A stretch of 64,000 bases of DNA from Pedobacter rhodius. GTDB lineage: Bacteria > Bacteroidota > Bacteroidia > Sphingobacteriales > Sphingobacteriaceae. A program made the position numbers and the translations under genes. Each line of letters opens with the position of its first letter. The first letter of the stretch is position 1. A model generated the notes under the pieces. The model was not told the DNA's origin. It did not search any database and worked only from the letters and a program-made list of their open reading frames with translations. Of the stretch, positions 8,112 through 15,667 are shown piece by piece. The stretch is from the NCBI RefSeq assembly GCF_027213645.1, contig NZ_JAPWGL010000002.1, positions 1 through 64,000 of the forward strand, read 5' to 3'.

Positions 8112-8741
8112 TTATTTCACCGCAGTAAAATATTCTTCCCGCTCTGAGGTATGGGTTCTGATTACATTGGTTAAAATTAAGTTAACCAGTATTTTTTGAG
8201 CCTTCCGATAAGAACAACGCAGCAACTTACTCAATTCTTTAAGTGTTATCCGTTCATTTTCATCGAGATATTTTAAAAGTTTTTTTTCATTATCCGAGTA
8301 GGAGATGAGTACGCCTTTGTTTTTATGGTCGTTTTTTAAAACTTCAACAATTATCTTGCTAGCCAGAACGCTTTTGTCATCAATTCGGATGTAGGCCCAC
8401 CATTTTTTTTGATCATCCAGCGCATAGTGTGGTTTAGTATCACTTTCAGGGATATTTACCACGAGAATCAATTTATCATCAACGTAAATTTCTTCAAAAT
8501 AAGGTTCAATGGCTGGTTTGCAAAACTGATGTGCCGAAGTAAGAATCATATATTTTTCTTCCTCTTCAGATTTTACACCTTTAATTGTACCATCGTCAGC
8601 TACGCCAATCAGCAGTTTACCTCCTTTATTATTTGCAAAAGCAACAAGGCTTTTAGCAATTTTTTCGGTATTGGTAATGGTTTTTTTAAAATCGAGCCTA
8701 ACACCTTCGCCCTGCAAAATCAAACTTTTAATACTCGGCAT
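8112..8741 (-). CDS. AlbA_2 (Schlafen-like) domain protein with C-terminal winged helix
   Basis: The N-terminal 130 residues form the AlbA_2/divergent AAA-4 domain, with the signature GEGVRLDFKK (usually ExxxxEFK) and FANNKGGKLLIGVADDGTI. The C-terminal third (EKKLLKYLDENERITLKELSKLL and after) looks like a winged helix-turn-helix. Family members are thought to act as nucleic-acid-binding or regulatory proteins, but no reaction is established for this architecture. The DUF4442 gene lies 9 bases upstream on the same strand, so the two are probably co-transcribed. The length (209 residues) is shorter than full AAA-4 regulators. Confidence 0.85.
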   Translation of the reverse strand: MPSIKSLILQGEGVRLDFKKTITNTEKIAKSLVAFANNKGGKLLIGVADDGTIKGVKSEEEEKYMILTSAHQFCKPAIEPYFEEIYVDDKLILVVNIPESDTKPHYALDDQKKWWAYIRIDDKSVLASKIIVEVLKNDHKNKGVLISYSDNEKKLLKYLDENERITLKELSKLLRCSYRKAQKILVNLILTNVIRTHTSEREEYFTAVK

Positions 8742-8750
8742 AACAATATA

Positions 8751-9236
8751 TTAATAAGCAACTCTCGGCGTTTCGCCCTGATGTAAGTTTCGGATGTAAA
8801 CTTCGTTCATCACAGTAGCACACAGTTCGCCATTTTTATCGGTAATTTCCATCGGATAGGCTTTAACAAACTTTCCGATAGTTTTTAAGGCCTCTTCGGC
8901 CTCCGCAATCATTTCGTCGGTAACTTTAATGGTAAAATATAAATTGGAGCGACCTGGTTTTAAATATTGTATTGAGGCACTTTTCAGCCAAACCCGAACC
9001 TTAAAGCCCCTTCTCTGCATCAACTGATCAAACAACAATGCATAAAATGGATCTGTTGCGGCATATATGGTACCACCAAAAATAGAGCCATTGTAATTTT
9101 TGTTTAAAAAGCTTTTGCTAAGTTTAACCGTACAGCTTCTAAACTCATTTTCAAATTTCTGAACCCAAATGCGCTGAAAAAATAAGGGTGGGTAAAGGCG
9201 CATTACCCATTTAAGGGTATTTTGAGAAATAATCAT
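8751..9236 (-). CDS. DUF4442 hotdog-fold protein, probable thioesterase relative
   Basis: The 161 residues match the DUF4442 family: an N-terminal segment ending YPPLFFQRI, the central GSIFGGTIYAATDPFYALL corresponding to the hotdog helix, and a C-terminal strand ATVMNEVYIRN. Hotdog proteins usually act on acyl-CoA or acyl-ACP thioesters, but activity in DUF4442 is not established. It is the first gene of a likely two-gene unit with the AlbA_2 gene. Confidence 0.85.
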   Translation of the reverse strand: MIISQNTLKWVMRLYPPLFFQRIWVQKFENEFRSCTVKLSKSFLNKNYNGSIFGGTIYAATDPFYALLFDQLMQRRGFKVRVWLKSASIQYLKPGRSNLYFTIKVTDEMIAEAEEALKTIGKFVKAYPMEITDKNGELCATVMNEVYIRNLHQGETPRVAY

Positions 9237-9571
9237 ATTTACTAATATCAGAAAGTTTTACCGTCTTTTAAAGTTTTACGAATGATGTTTTGATAATATT
9301 TCAGTTAATTGGAATTATACAAGTTTACAATAGTTATTTGCTTCGCAATCTTAATAATCTGGATTTTTAAAACATTTTTGACAGAATAGTGACTTTATTT
9401 ATGCCGGTGTAATCTATCTGAAATGGTCTTATAAATTCAATTTTATCGTAAATAACTTTTGTAATAAACTGTTAATCTGTTAATTATATAATATTTTAGT
9501 TGTTTTAGACCAGAAATTTAAAACCAAATCATTAAAAGGTTGTTAAGACTACAGATAACAATAAAAAAACT
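9237..9571. other. 335-base intergenic region between divergent genes, no gene seen
   Basis: The stretch lies between the starts of the DUF4442 gene and the small lipoprotein gene and must hold both promoters. It is very AT-rich. A near-match to the -7 box (TAACTTTTG, about 9451-9459) points towards the lipoprotein gene. No convincing operator, RNA or open frame was seen. Confidence 0.4.
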
Positions 9572-9790
9572 ATGAAAAAAATAATCTTAAGTCTTGCTTT
9601 CGCTGGCACATTAATGGTTGCCACGTCAGCATGCAATTCGTCAAAAAACATGGCTGGTTCAACAGACAGCACAACAGCGGATTCAACAACAATGACAACT
9701 CCGGCAGACACGACTAAAACAACAACGCCACCGGATACTTCGAAAACAACAACGCCGCCCGACACGACAAAAAAAATGCCTCCAATGTAG
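9572..9790 (+). CDS. Small Thr/Pro/Asp-rich lipoprotein
   Basis: The 72-residue precursor has a signal peptide ending in a plausible lipobox (ATSAC, Cys at about residue 21). The rest is low complexity: Ser/Thr-rich, then near-repeats of TTTPPDTSK/TTTPPDTTK. The mature protein is probably an unstructured, surface or periplasmic tether. The repeats are tandem at DNA level (27-bp units), so the length may vary between strains. It ends at a strong terminator and is monocistronic. No function is known. Confidence 0.75.
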   Translation: MKKIILSLAFAGTLMVATSACNSSKNMAGSTDSTTADSTTMTTPADTTKTTTPPDTSKTTTPPDTTKKMPPM

Positions 9791-9794
9791 GTTA

Positions 9795-9830
9795 ATAAAA
9801 GCCACTCAAATAATGAGTGGCTTTTATTTT
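9795..9830 (+). terminator. Rho-independent terminator of the small lipoprotein gene
   Basis: A perfect 14-bp stem (9795-9808 with 9814-9827) is followed by a T-run, 4 bases after the stop codon. Confidence 0.85.
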
Positions 9831-9844
9831 TTAATCGCTGTTTA

Positions 9845-10055
9845 AGAGCCTGTTTAAAATTTATCTGATAATTTGTTTGTGCTTCTTTTTTTTAGCAGCT
9901 TTTATGGTTTCAATGGTCTTCAAGCTCGCTTCGCAGGTCGGCTGAAGCATCGTTAAATATTTTGAGATAGGTTATTTATATCTGCAACATTTGCTTTGTC
10001 TCACTCAAAAATAAGCGGTAAACATTTTCATAATAAAAATTTAAACAGGCTCTAA
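9845..10055. mobile_element. MITE-like element with 14-bp terminal inverted repeats
   Basis: AGAGCCTGTTTAAA near 9846 is matched by its exact complement TTTAAACAGGCTCT near 10041. The roughly 200 bases between have no coding potential. TAA flanks both ends and could be a 3-bp target duplication. The size, terminal repeats and absence of genes suggest a miniature inverted-repeat element mobilised in trans. The mobilising transposase is not in the window. Confidence 0.6.
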
Positions 10056-10103
10056 ATATTTGGACTTATTTGTATTTTCAGGCATTTAAACCAAATAATC
10101 AAA

Positions 10104-11333
10104 ATGGATCCTCAATCAAAGGCAAACAACCGTAATGTTATTTTCTTAGTTATTGTAGCCGCATTAGGCTATTTTGTAGACATTTACGATTTAGTTTTAT
10201 TTTCTGTTGTACGCGTACAAAGCTTAACTGAAATCGGTGTTTCCGCAGATAACATGCGCACTGATGGTTTCCTTATTATTAATTCGCAAATGTTCGGCCT
10301 GTTGTTAGGCGGAATTATCTGGGGTATTTTAGGAGATAAACTTGGCCGGATTAAAGTTCTTTTTGGTTCAATACTTTTATATTCTTTGGCCAACATCGCA
10401 AATGGTTTTGTTACATCCGTAAACAGTTATGCTATAATCAGGTTTATTGCAGGCATTGGCCTTGCCGGTGAACTTGGCGCAGGAATTACCCTGGTCGCCG
10501 AAACCATGGATAAGGAAAAACGTGGTTATGGAACTATGATTGTTGGTGCAATCGGTCTTTTAGGTGCTGCCGTTGCGGCTACAGTGGCATCGAAATATAC
10601 CTGGCAAACTTCTTATTTTGTTGGTGGGGGAATGGGCTTGGTTTTGCTTTTACTTCGGGTTGGTACTTTCGAATCGGGAATGTTTAAACATGCTGCCAAA
10701 ACAGAAGTTTCAAAAGGGAATATTTTTATGCTTTTTAATGATAGAAAGCGTTTTCTGAAATATTTGTATTGCATTTTAATTGGTATTCCGCTGTGGTTTG
10801 TTGTGGGCATTTTAGTAACGTTAGCACCAGAGTTTGGAAAGGCATTGGGTGCCGCAGAACCCTTAAAAGCAGGAACAGGTATTATGTTTACCTATTTTGG
10901 TATCGCCATTGGCGATGTTGTAACAGGACTGTTGTCTCAGGTTTTAAAATCGAGAAGAAAAACGGTCTTTATTTTCCACTTGTTATCTGTAATTAGTGTT
11001 ATCGTTTACTTAACGAGTTTTGGCCTCAATAGCAGTTCTTTTATCTGGATTTGTCTGTTTATGGGTTTTTCTGTCGGCTATTGGGCAACATTCGTCACCA
11101 TTGCATCAGAACAATTTGGAACCAATATTCGTGCAACAGTAACGACAACTGCGCCAAATTTTGTTCGTGGTGCATTGATTCCAATTACATTTATATTTGA
11201 ATTTTTTGCTCAAAAATATGGTTTAATTCCCGCGGGTTATATCGTTATGATTTTGCTGACCCTTATTGCACTTTTTGGCTTAAGCCAGTTAAAAGAAAGT
11301 TTTAATAAGGATTTAAATTATCTGGAAGAATAA
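10104..11333 (+). CDS. MFS transporter, substrate unknown
   Basis: This 409-residue membrane protein has about twelve transmembrane segments. The MFS signature GDKLGRIKVLFGS follows helix 2, and GIGLAGELGAGITLVAE lies in helix 4, in the style of the sugar/organic-acid branch (SP/AAHS). It probably couples uptake of a small anion or sugar to protons, but the substrate cannot be inferred. It stands alone, downstream of the MITE-like element. The start ATG at 10104 gives a short polar N-terminus, normal for the family. Confidence 0.88.
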   Translation: MDPQSKANNRNVIFLVIVAALGYFVDIYDLVLFSVVRVQSLTEIGVSADNMRTDGFLIINSQMFGLLLGGIIWGILGDKLGRIKVLFGSILLYSLANIANGFVTSVNSYAIIRFIAGIGLAGELGAGITLVAETMDKEKRGYGTMIVGAIGLLGAAVAATVASKYTWQTSYFVGGGMGLVLLLLRVGTFESGMFKHAAKTEVSKGNIFMLFNDRKRFLKYLYCILIGIPLWFVVGILVTLAPEFGKALGAAEPLKAGTGIMFTYFGIAIGDVVTGLLSQVLKSRRKTVFIFHLLSVISVIVYLTSFGLNSSSFIWICLFMGFSVGYWATFVTIASEQFGTNIRATVTTTAPNFVRGALIPITFIFEFFAQKYGLIPAGYIVMILLTLIALFGLSQLKESFNKDLNYLEE

Positions 11334-11449
11334 ATCCACTAAGTCGCTTTTCGGGTTTCCGACAGTGTCAATAAAATGTACTATCTAAACATAAATCATT
11401 ATAGCTGTTTTAATACCCTTAAATTTGCTTCGTATATAATTACATCGCC

Positions 11450-12343
11450 ATGTTTAAAGAAGAAATAGCCGAACGTTATAAGCAAATACAGGATAAAATT
11501 TGTGAAGGATTGGAAATTGCGGATGGTAAAGGGAAATTTGAAGAAGAACTTTGGGAAAGAAACGGCGGGGGAGGCGGACGTACGCGGATTATGCAAAAAG
11601 GTGCCATAATCGAAAAAGGCGGTGTTAATTTTTCAGCCGTTCATGGTAAGTTGCCCGAAGCCGTAAAAAAGGCTTTCAATGTTAGCGAAGAAGATTTTTT
11701 TGCAACTGGTGTTTCTATTGTAATCCATCCAAACCACCCGCTGGTACCAATAATTCACATGAACATTCGTTATTTTGAACTTAATGATGAAACGCGTTGG
11801 TTTGGTGGTGGAATAGATTTAACACCGCATTATGTTTTTGAAAATGATGCCCGCTTTTTTCACCACAAACTAAAAAAGGCTTGTGACGATTTTAACGTAG
11901 ATTTTTATTCAAAATTTAAAGCCCATGCTGACGACTATTTTTATATTAAGCATCGCGAAGAAACACGCGGTATCGGCGGTATTTTTTATGACAGGTTAAA
12001 ACCCGAAAATACAAATTTAAGCTGGACAGATATTCTGGATTTTTCAGCTAATATTGGTGAAACCTTTTTGCCAATTTATACCGAATTAATCGATAGAAAT
12101 CGTGATAAAGAGTTTACCGAAATACAAAAAGAATGGCAATTCCAGCGCCGTAGCCGTTATGTGGAATTTAACCTGGTTTACGATTCAGGAACAAAATTCG
12201 GACTCGAAACCAATGGCCGGATTGAATCTATTTTAATGAGTTTACCACCACAGGCAAACTGGGGTTATAATGTTCAGCCTGAAATAGGTTCTGAAGAATT
12301 TAAAACTCAACAATTCCTTAAAAAGGGAATTAACTGGATTTAG
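11450..12343 (+). CDS. hemF: Oxygen-dependent coproporphyrinogen III oxidase
   Basis: It oxidatively decarboxylates coproporphyrinogen III to protoporphyrinogen IX in haem synthesis, using O2. Family motifs are clear: WERNGGGGGRTRIMQKG, EKGGVNFSAVHG, HPNHPLVPIIHMNIRYF with the catalytic His/metal-associated residues, and the C-terminal RYVEFNLVYDSGTKFGLETN. The length of 297 residues is typical. It implies aerobic haem synthesis, while the anaerobic HemN enzyme is not in this window. It appears monocistronic. Confidence 0.96.
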   Translation: MFKEEIAERYKQIQDKICEGLEIADGKGKFEEELWERNGGGGGRTRIMQKGAIIEKGGVNFSAVHGKLPEAVKKAFNVSEEDFFATGVSIVIHPNHPLVPIIHMNIRYFELNDETRWFGGGIDLTPHYVFENDARFFHHKLKKACDDFNVDFYSKFKAHADDYFYIKHREETRGIGGIFYDRLKPENTNLSWTDILDFSANIGETFLPIYTELIDRNRDKEFTEIQKEWQFQRRSRYVEFNLVYDSGTKFGLETNGRIESILMSLPPQANWGYNVQPEIGSEEFKTQQFLKKGINWI

Positions 12344-12412
12344 TATTTACCACCTTAAACTATCAGGCTTAGAAGAATTATTCAGTTAAACATATATATT
12401 TAAGTTGGTAAA

Positions 12413-13111
12413 TTAAAATAACGTTAAGGGTTGATTGACGAGATGATAACCAGCCTTTAATTTTCCGGTTCTAAAATCGTTGACTACATCATGAGTTAAT
12501 CTGGTCGGCTCAGGGATTCTATAATTTCCGATACACTTTTTCATTATTGCCAAACTTTGTTCTTGCGTAATCAAATGACCGGCAGAAACATAAACTGGTG
12601 CACAATTGATTTTTGTTCTCAATGCATAACCTATTGTTTCGCCATGGCTTGTGATTGCAGACGTACTGTATCTTACATTCTCAGGGATGTGATTTTCTCC
12701 GTGCAGTATGCTTTTTGCACATCCGATTGCAGGTTGATTTGCTAAAATGCCAAAGTGGGAAGCAACACCCATGCGTCTCGGATGTAAAATTCCGTTTCCA
12801 TCCAAAACCAAAACATCAGGTTTTTCCGGGATTAAATCCCAGGCTTTGAGTAATGCAGGTACTTCTTTAAAACCCAAAAAGCCCGCTTTATAGGGAAATG
12901 AAGTTTCAAAGGTTTCCAATGCATATGCTTTGAGAATCATTTCCGGATAACTAAGTATCACGATTCCGGCAAACATTGTTGTACTGTTTTTATTGAAAGA
13001 GATATCTGCACCTGCTATGGTTGAGATATTTTCGAGTTGCTGAAATTTTAACTGTTTTGCCAAAGCTAGTTGTAAAGCGGTAGCATCTTCAAAGGAAAAA
13101 TTATCATACAT
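12413..13111 (-). CDS. nfi: Endonuclease V (deoxyinosine 3' endonuclease)
   Basis: This Mg2+-dependent repair nuclease nicks DNA near deoxyinosine arising from adenine deamination. Visible motifs are AGADISFNKN with the first catalytic Asp, GFLGFKEVP, LVLDGNGILHPRRMGVASHFG with the second Asp and the His, and CAKSIL. The frame extends upstream to a TTG at 13126, but the ATG at 13111 (MYDNFSF) gives the expected N-terminus and 232 residues. It is a single gene, convergent with hemF. Confidence 0.95.
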   Translation of the reverse strand: MYDNFSFEDATALQLALAKQLKFQQLENISTIAGADISFNKNSTTMFAGIVILSYPEMILKAYALETFETSFPYKAGFLGFKEVPALLKAWDLIPEKPDVLVLDGNGILHPRRMGVASHFGILANQPAIGCAKSILHGENHIPENVRYSTSAITSHGETIGYALRTKINCAPVYVSAGHLITQEQSLAIMKKCIGNYRIPEPTRLTHDVVNDFRTGKLKAGYHLVNQPLTLF

Positions 13112-13174
13112 ACAAATCTTTAACAAATAAAAAGCCTAATGGTTCGTTTTACAACTCAGTTAAGCATCGAAAAA

Positions 13175-14374
13175 TTATAAAACGTTTTCAAACGGATTAA
13201 CGAATTTAATTCCCAAAAAATATTTATTAATTTCTAAGTCCGTTAACAAACACCGCTCTAAATCTGCTTTAAGTTCTTCAGCATTCATTTCCTGACCAAT
13301 AAACACCAATTCATTCTTTCGATCACCAAATTCTTTATCCCAGTTCTTTTTTATTTCTGTTTCATTTTCAAGATAATCTACATAATTTTTTCTTTCATTT
13401 TCATCCATACTTGCCCACCAAACACCTGCGTAATCGATTCTTAATGAGCCTCCGGCTTGTGAAAATAGAATTGCCTTTTCACGCATAGCCGCTAAGTGAA
13501 ATATACCTTTAGACCTGATAATTGTTTGTGGAAATTCCTGATTAATATATCTCCATAATCTTTCCGGGTGGAAAGGTTTCGTTGAGCAAAAAACTGTTGA
13601 ACTAATGCCATATTCTTCTGTTTCAGGGATGTGAATTTCTTCTAATTCCTTTTTCCAGCCGGCACTTTCAGACGCAGATTCAAAATCAAAAAGCCCGGTA
13701 TTTAAAATTAAGGATGGATTTATTTCACCAAAAAGTGTATTGTGTATTTTGGCATAAGGATTTAACTTCCGAATCAGCGACTTTAACACTTTTAAATCTT
13801 CTTGGCTCACCAAATCTGTTTTATTCAGCAGAATTACATTAGCAAATTCAATTTGGTCGACTAATAGATTCACAATAGTTCGCTTATCACTGGTGTCATC
13901 AACCATTGCTCTGTCAATTAATCTATCAGCAGAACCAAAATCTTTGTAAAAGTTAAATGCATCAATAACCGTAACCATGGTATCTATCTGACTAAAACGG
14001 CTAAGGTCTACGCCTGATTCTTCACTTACAAATGAAAAGGTTTGCGCTATAGGGAGCGGTTCAGAGATACCTGTGCTTTCAATAATCAAATAATCGAAAC
14101 GATTCTCTTTGGCGAGTTTTTCCACTTCCAGAATTAAATCTTCTCTTAAAGTACAGCAAATACAGCCATTACTCATTTCAACCAGTTTTTCATCAGTTTT
14201 TGAGAGTGTATTTTGATTCATGACTAAGGTAGCATCAATATTAATTTCGCTCATATCGTTCACAATTACTGCTACTTTCAAATCCTGCTTATTTTTTAGT
14301 ATGGCATTTAATAGTGTGGTTTTTCCAGCGCCCAGAAAACCACTTAATACAGTTACCGGTAATTTCTTTATCAT
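13175..14374 (-). CDS. CobW/COG0523 GTPase, probable zinc metallochaperone
   Basis: This G3E-family GTPase has Walker A GFLGAGKTTLLNAI, the metal-binding motif CICCTLRED, the switch region LIIESTGISEP, the NKTD specificity motif and a C-terminal CobW_C domain. COG0523 proteins deliver zinc to client enzymes during zinc starvation (ZNG1/ZigA-like). Context agrees: a 15-bp Zur-like palindrome (14380-14394) sits just before the ATG at 14374, with MerC-like, lipoprotein and Fur-family genes divergent from it. A TTG start at 14395 would put coding sequence across the operator and is unlikely. The length is 399 residues. Confidence 0.9.
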   Translation of the reverse strand: MIKKLPVTVLSGFLGAGKTTLLNAILKNKQDLKVAVIVNDMSEINIDATLVMNQNTLSKTDEKLVEMSNGCICCTLREDLILEVEKLAKENRFDYLIIESTGISEPLPIAQTFSFVSEESGVDLSRFSQIDTMVTVIDAFNFYKDFGSADRLIDRAMVDDTSDKRTIVNLLVDQIEFANVILLNKTDLVSQEDLKVLKSLIRKLNPYAKIHNTLFGEINPSLILNTGLFDFESASESAGWKKELEEIHIPETEEYGISSTVFCSTKPFHPERLWRYINQEFPQTIIRSKGIFHLAAMREKAILFSQAGGSLRIDYAGVWWASMDENERKNYVDYLENETEIKKNWDKEFGDRKNELVFIGQEMNAEELKADLERCLLTDLEINKYFLGIKFVNPFENVL

Positions 14375-14379
14375 TTTAA

Positions 14380-14394
14380 TGCAATTAAGTTGCA
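14380..14394. promoter_or_regulatory. Zur/Fur-like operator proximal to the CobW gene
   Basis: TGCAA-TTAAG-TTGCA is a perfect 5-5-5 palindrome, with the same half-sites and spacing as the longer palindrome at 14414-14436. It lies 6 bases before the CobW start codon, where a bound repressor would block transcription or translation initiation. Confidence 0.65.
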
Positions 14395-14413
14395 AATATA
14401 TAGACTAAATTTT

Positions 14414-14436
14414 TAAATGCAACTATATTGCATTTA
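14414..14436. promoter_or_regulatory. Zur/Fur-like operator in the divergent zinc-module promoter
   Basis: A perfect 23-bp palindrome, TAAATGCAA-CTATA-TTGCATTTA, has the size and symmetry of Fur-family boxes. Its right end overlaps the -7 box TATATTTG (14435-14442) of the MerC-like gene, a direct repression geometry. The regulator is probably the Fur-family protein at 15047-15481. Confidence 0.75.
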
Positions 14437-14442
14437 TATTTG
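14435..14442 (+). promoter_or_regulatory. -7 box (TATATTTG) for the MerC-like gene
   Basis: An exact TAnnTTTG match lies 16 bases before the ATG at 14459 and overlaps the right edge of the 23-bp palindrome. Confidence 0.65.
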
Positions 14443-14458
14443 TTGTCTAAAATAGTCT

Positions 14459-14854
14459 ATGAAAATACTTCGGTACCACATTAACCTCGACAGGGTAGGT
14501 ATAACGGCTTCAACTTTATGTGCCATACATTGTGCTGCTATACCATTCTTAATTACAATATTGCCAATCTGGGGATTAGGTTTTCTGGCAAATGAATGGA
14601 TGGAAATTTTTATGATAGTAATTTCATTGATTCTTGGAATATGGTCTTTAACCGCTTCCTTTAAAAAAACGCATTATAACATTCTGCCGATTTCTCTATT
14701 CGTTACCGGGTTTGCCTTAATCGTAATGGGACATTTTTTGAATATTGATTTTCTTGAGCCGATTTTAATTCCATTTGGAGGTTTTACAATTGCACTGGCA
14801 CATTTGATAAACCTGAGACTTTTAAAATCTTGCTCAACCAATCATAAACATTAA
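14459..14854 (+). CDS. MerC-domain membrane protein
   Basis: The 131 residues contain four hydrophobic helices and the MerC-type motif LCAIHCAAIPFL, where the Cys-x3-Cys pair in helix 1 is the metal-handling site of MerC mercury transporters. Outside mercury operons such proteins are found in Zur-regulated loci and are suspected of handling zinc or other metals. The palindrome at 14414-14436 overlaps its promoter, so it should be induced when metal is low. A tiny lipoprotein gene and a Fur-family gene follow on the same strand. Confidence 0.85.
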   Translation: MKILRYHINLDRVGITASTLCAIHCAAIPFLITILPIWGLGFLANEWMEIFMIVISLILGIWSLTASFKKTHYNILPISLFVTGFALIVMGHFLNIDFLEPILIPFGGFTIALAHLINLRLLKSCSTNHKH

Positions 14855-14864
14855 GTAAATTCTT

Positions 14865-15026
14865 ATGACTAAGCACTATAAACTTGCCTTCACATTATTC
14901 TTAATTTTTATTTCAATGGTAAACCCGGGATGTAAACATGATGTAAATAATGGCTTGGAATTACATAAAGGGCATATGACTAAGCCCGTGGTTGTGATAG
15001 GTGTTAAAGCTCAAACTCATAATTAA
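14865..15026 (+). CDS. Tiny putative lipoprotein with histidines, zinc module
   Basis: This 53-residue frame starts 10 bases after the MerC-like gene. It has an N-terminal hydrophobic segment, a lipobox-like NPGC (Cys23), and five histidines in all, four of them after the Cys (KHDVNNG, LHKGHMTK and the C-terminal THN), so surface metal binding is plausible. It is too short for standard ORF thresholds. Position in the operator-controlled unit and the signal peptide support it. Function is inference from context. Confidence 0.6.
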   Translation: MTKHYKLAFTLFLIFISMVNPGCKHDVNNGLELHKGHMTKPVVVIGVKAQTHN

Positions 15027-15031
15027 TTGCT

Positions 15032-15039
15032 TATTTTTG
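15032..15039 (+). promoter_or_regulatory. -7 box (TATTTTTG) before the Fur/Zur gene
   Basis: An exact TAnnTTTG match lies 7 bases before the ATG at 15047. It suggests a separate, nearly leaderless transcript for the regulator in addition to read-through from the MerC-like gene. No clear TTTG -33 box was found. Confidence 0.45.
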
Positions 15040-15046
15040 TTTTACC

Positions 15047-15481
15047 ATGACGGATAATTCAAATCATTTTGAAAAATTATTGATAAAGAACGGACTAAAA
15101 AGAACGGGGCCAAGATTACAGGTTCTGGATATTTTAAGCAACCGTGATTCTGCTACTTCTCAGCCATATCTGGAACAGGTGATGGGGACGGAGGTTGACC
15201 GGGTAACGCTTTATCGTGTTTTAAAGGCGTTTGAAGAAAAAGGAATTATCCATAAAGTTTTAGATAATCATGGTACCGCAAATTACGCAATATGTTCAGG
15301 CAATTGCAATGCAAATGAGCATCACGACGAACATGTTCATTTTAACTGCAATAACTGCAAAAAAGTTTATTGTTTAGCTAATGTTCAAATCCCGGCATTT
15401 AAGGTGCCTGCCGGATTTAAGGTTGAAAACCTAAATTTAATCGCAAGCGGTATTTGTGCAGCGTGCGCTGATAAGGATTAA
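15047..15481 (+). CDS. Fur-family transcriptional regulator, probably Zur-like
   Basis: The 144 residues have a winged-helix N-terminal domain (GPRLQVLDIL, VDRVTLYRVLKAFEEKGII) and a metal-sensing dimerisation domain. The regulatory His cluster EHHDEHVHF is followed by structural zinc pairs CNNC and CAAC. Fur-family proteins repress uptake genes when metal is bound. Zinc is the likely metal because its neighbours are a COG0523 chaperone and a MerC-like protein sharing matched palindromes. Fur (iron), Zur and PerR cannot be separated with certainty by sequence alone. Confidence 0.88.
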   Translation: MTDNSNHFEKLLIKNGLKRTGPRLQVLDILSNRDSATSQPYLEQVMGTEVDRVTLYRVLKAFEEKGIIHKVLDNHGTANYAICSGNCNANEHHDEHVHFNCNNCKKVYCLANVQIPAFKVPAGFKVENLNLIASGICAACADKD

Positions 15482-15667
15482 TTAACCGTTAAAATATATT
15501 CTTCGAAGCCTTAAGATGCTATCTGAATGTTAATCACAATTTGTTTTAGACTTTACACGCATAACAGCGCTTTATTTGGTTTAAATTGTGTGTAGAGATA
15601 ACATAACTATTTTGTCTTATAATTAATATTATGTTAAGTTGTATTTTCTTCAAACTACTTTCCCCAA

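Noticed and set aside
9532..9765. A 77-codon minus-strand frame rich in Val and Gly
   Set aside because: It is the antisense of the Thr/Pro-rich lipoprotein repeats; the plus-strand gene has a signal peptide and terminator.
10564..10996. Extra frames inside the MFS gene
   Set aside because: Shadows of a clear twelve-helix transporter in the main frame.
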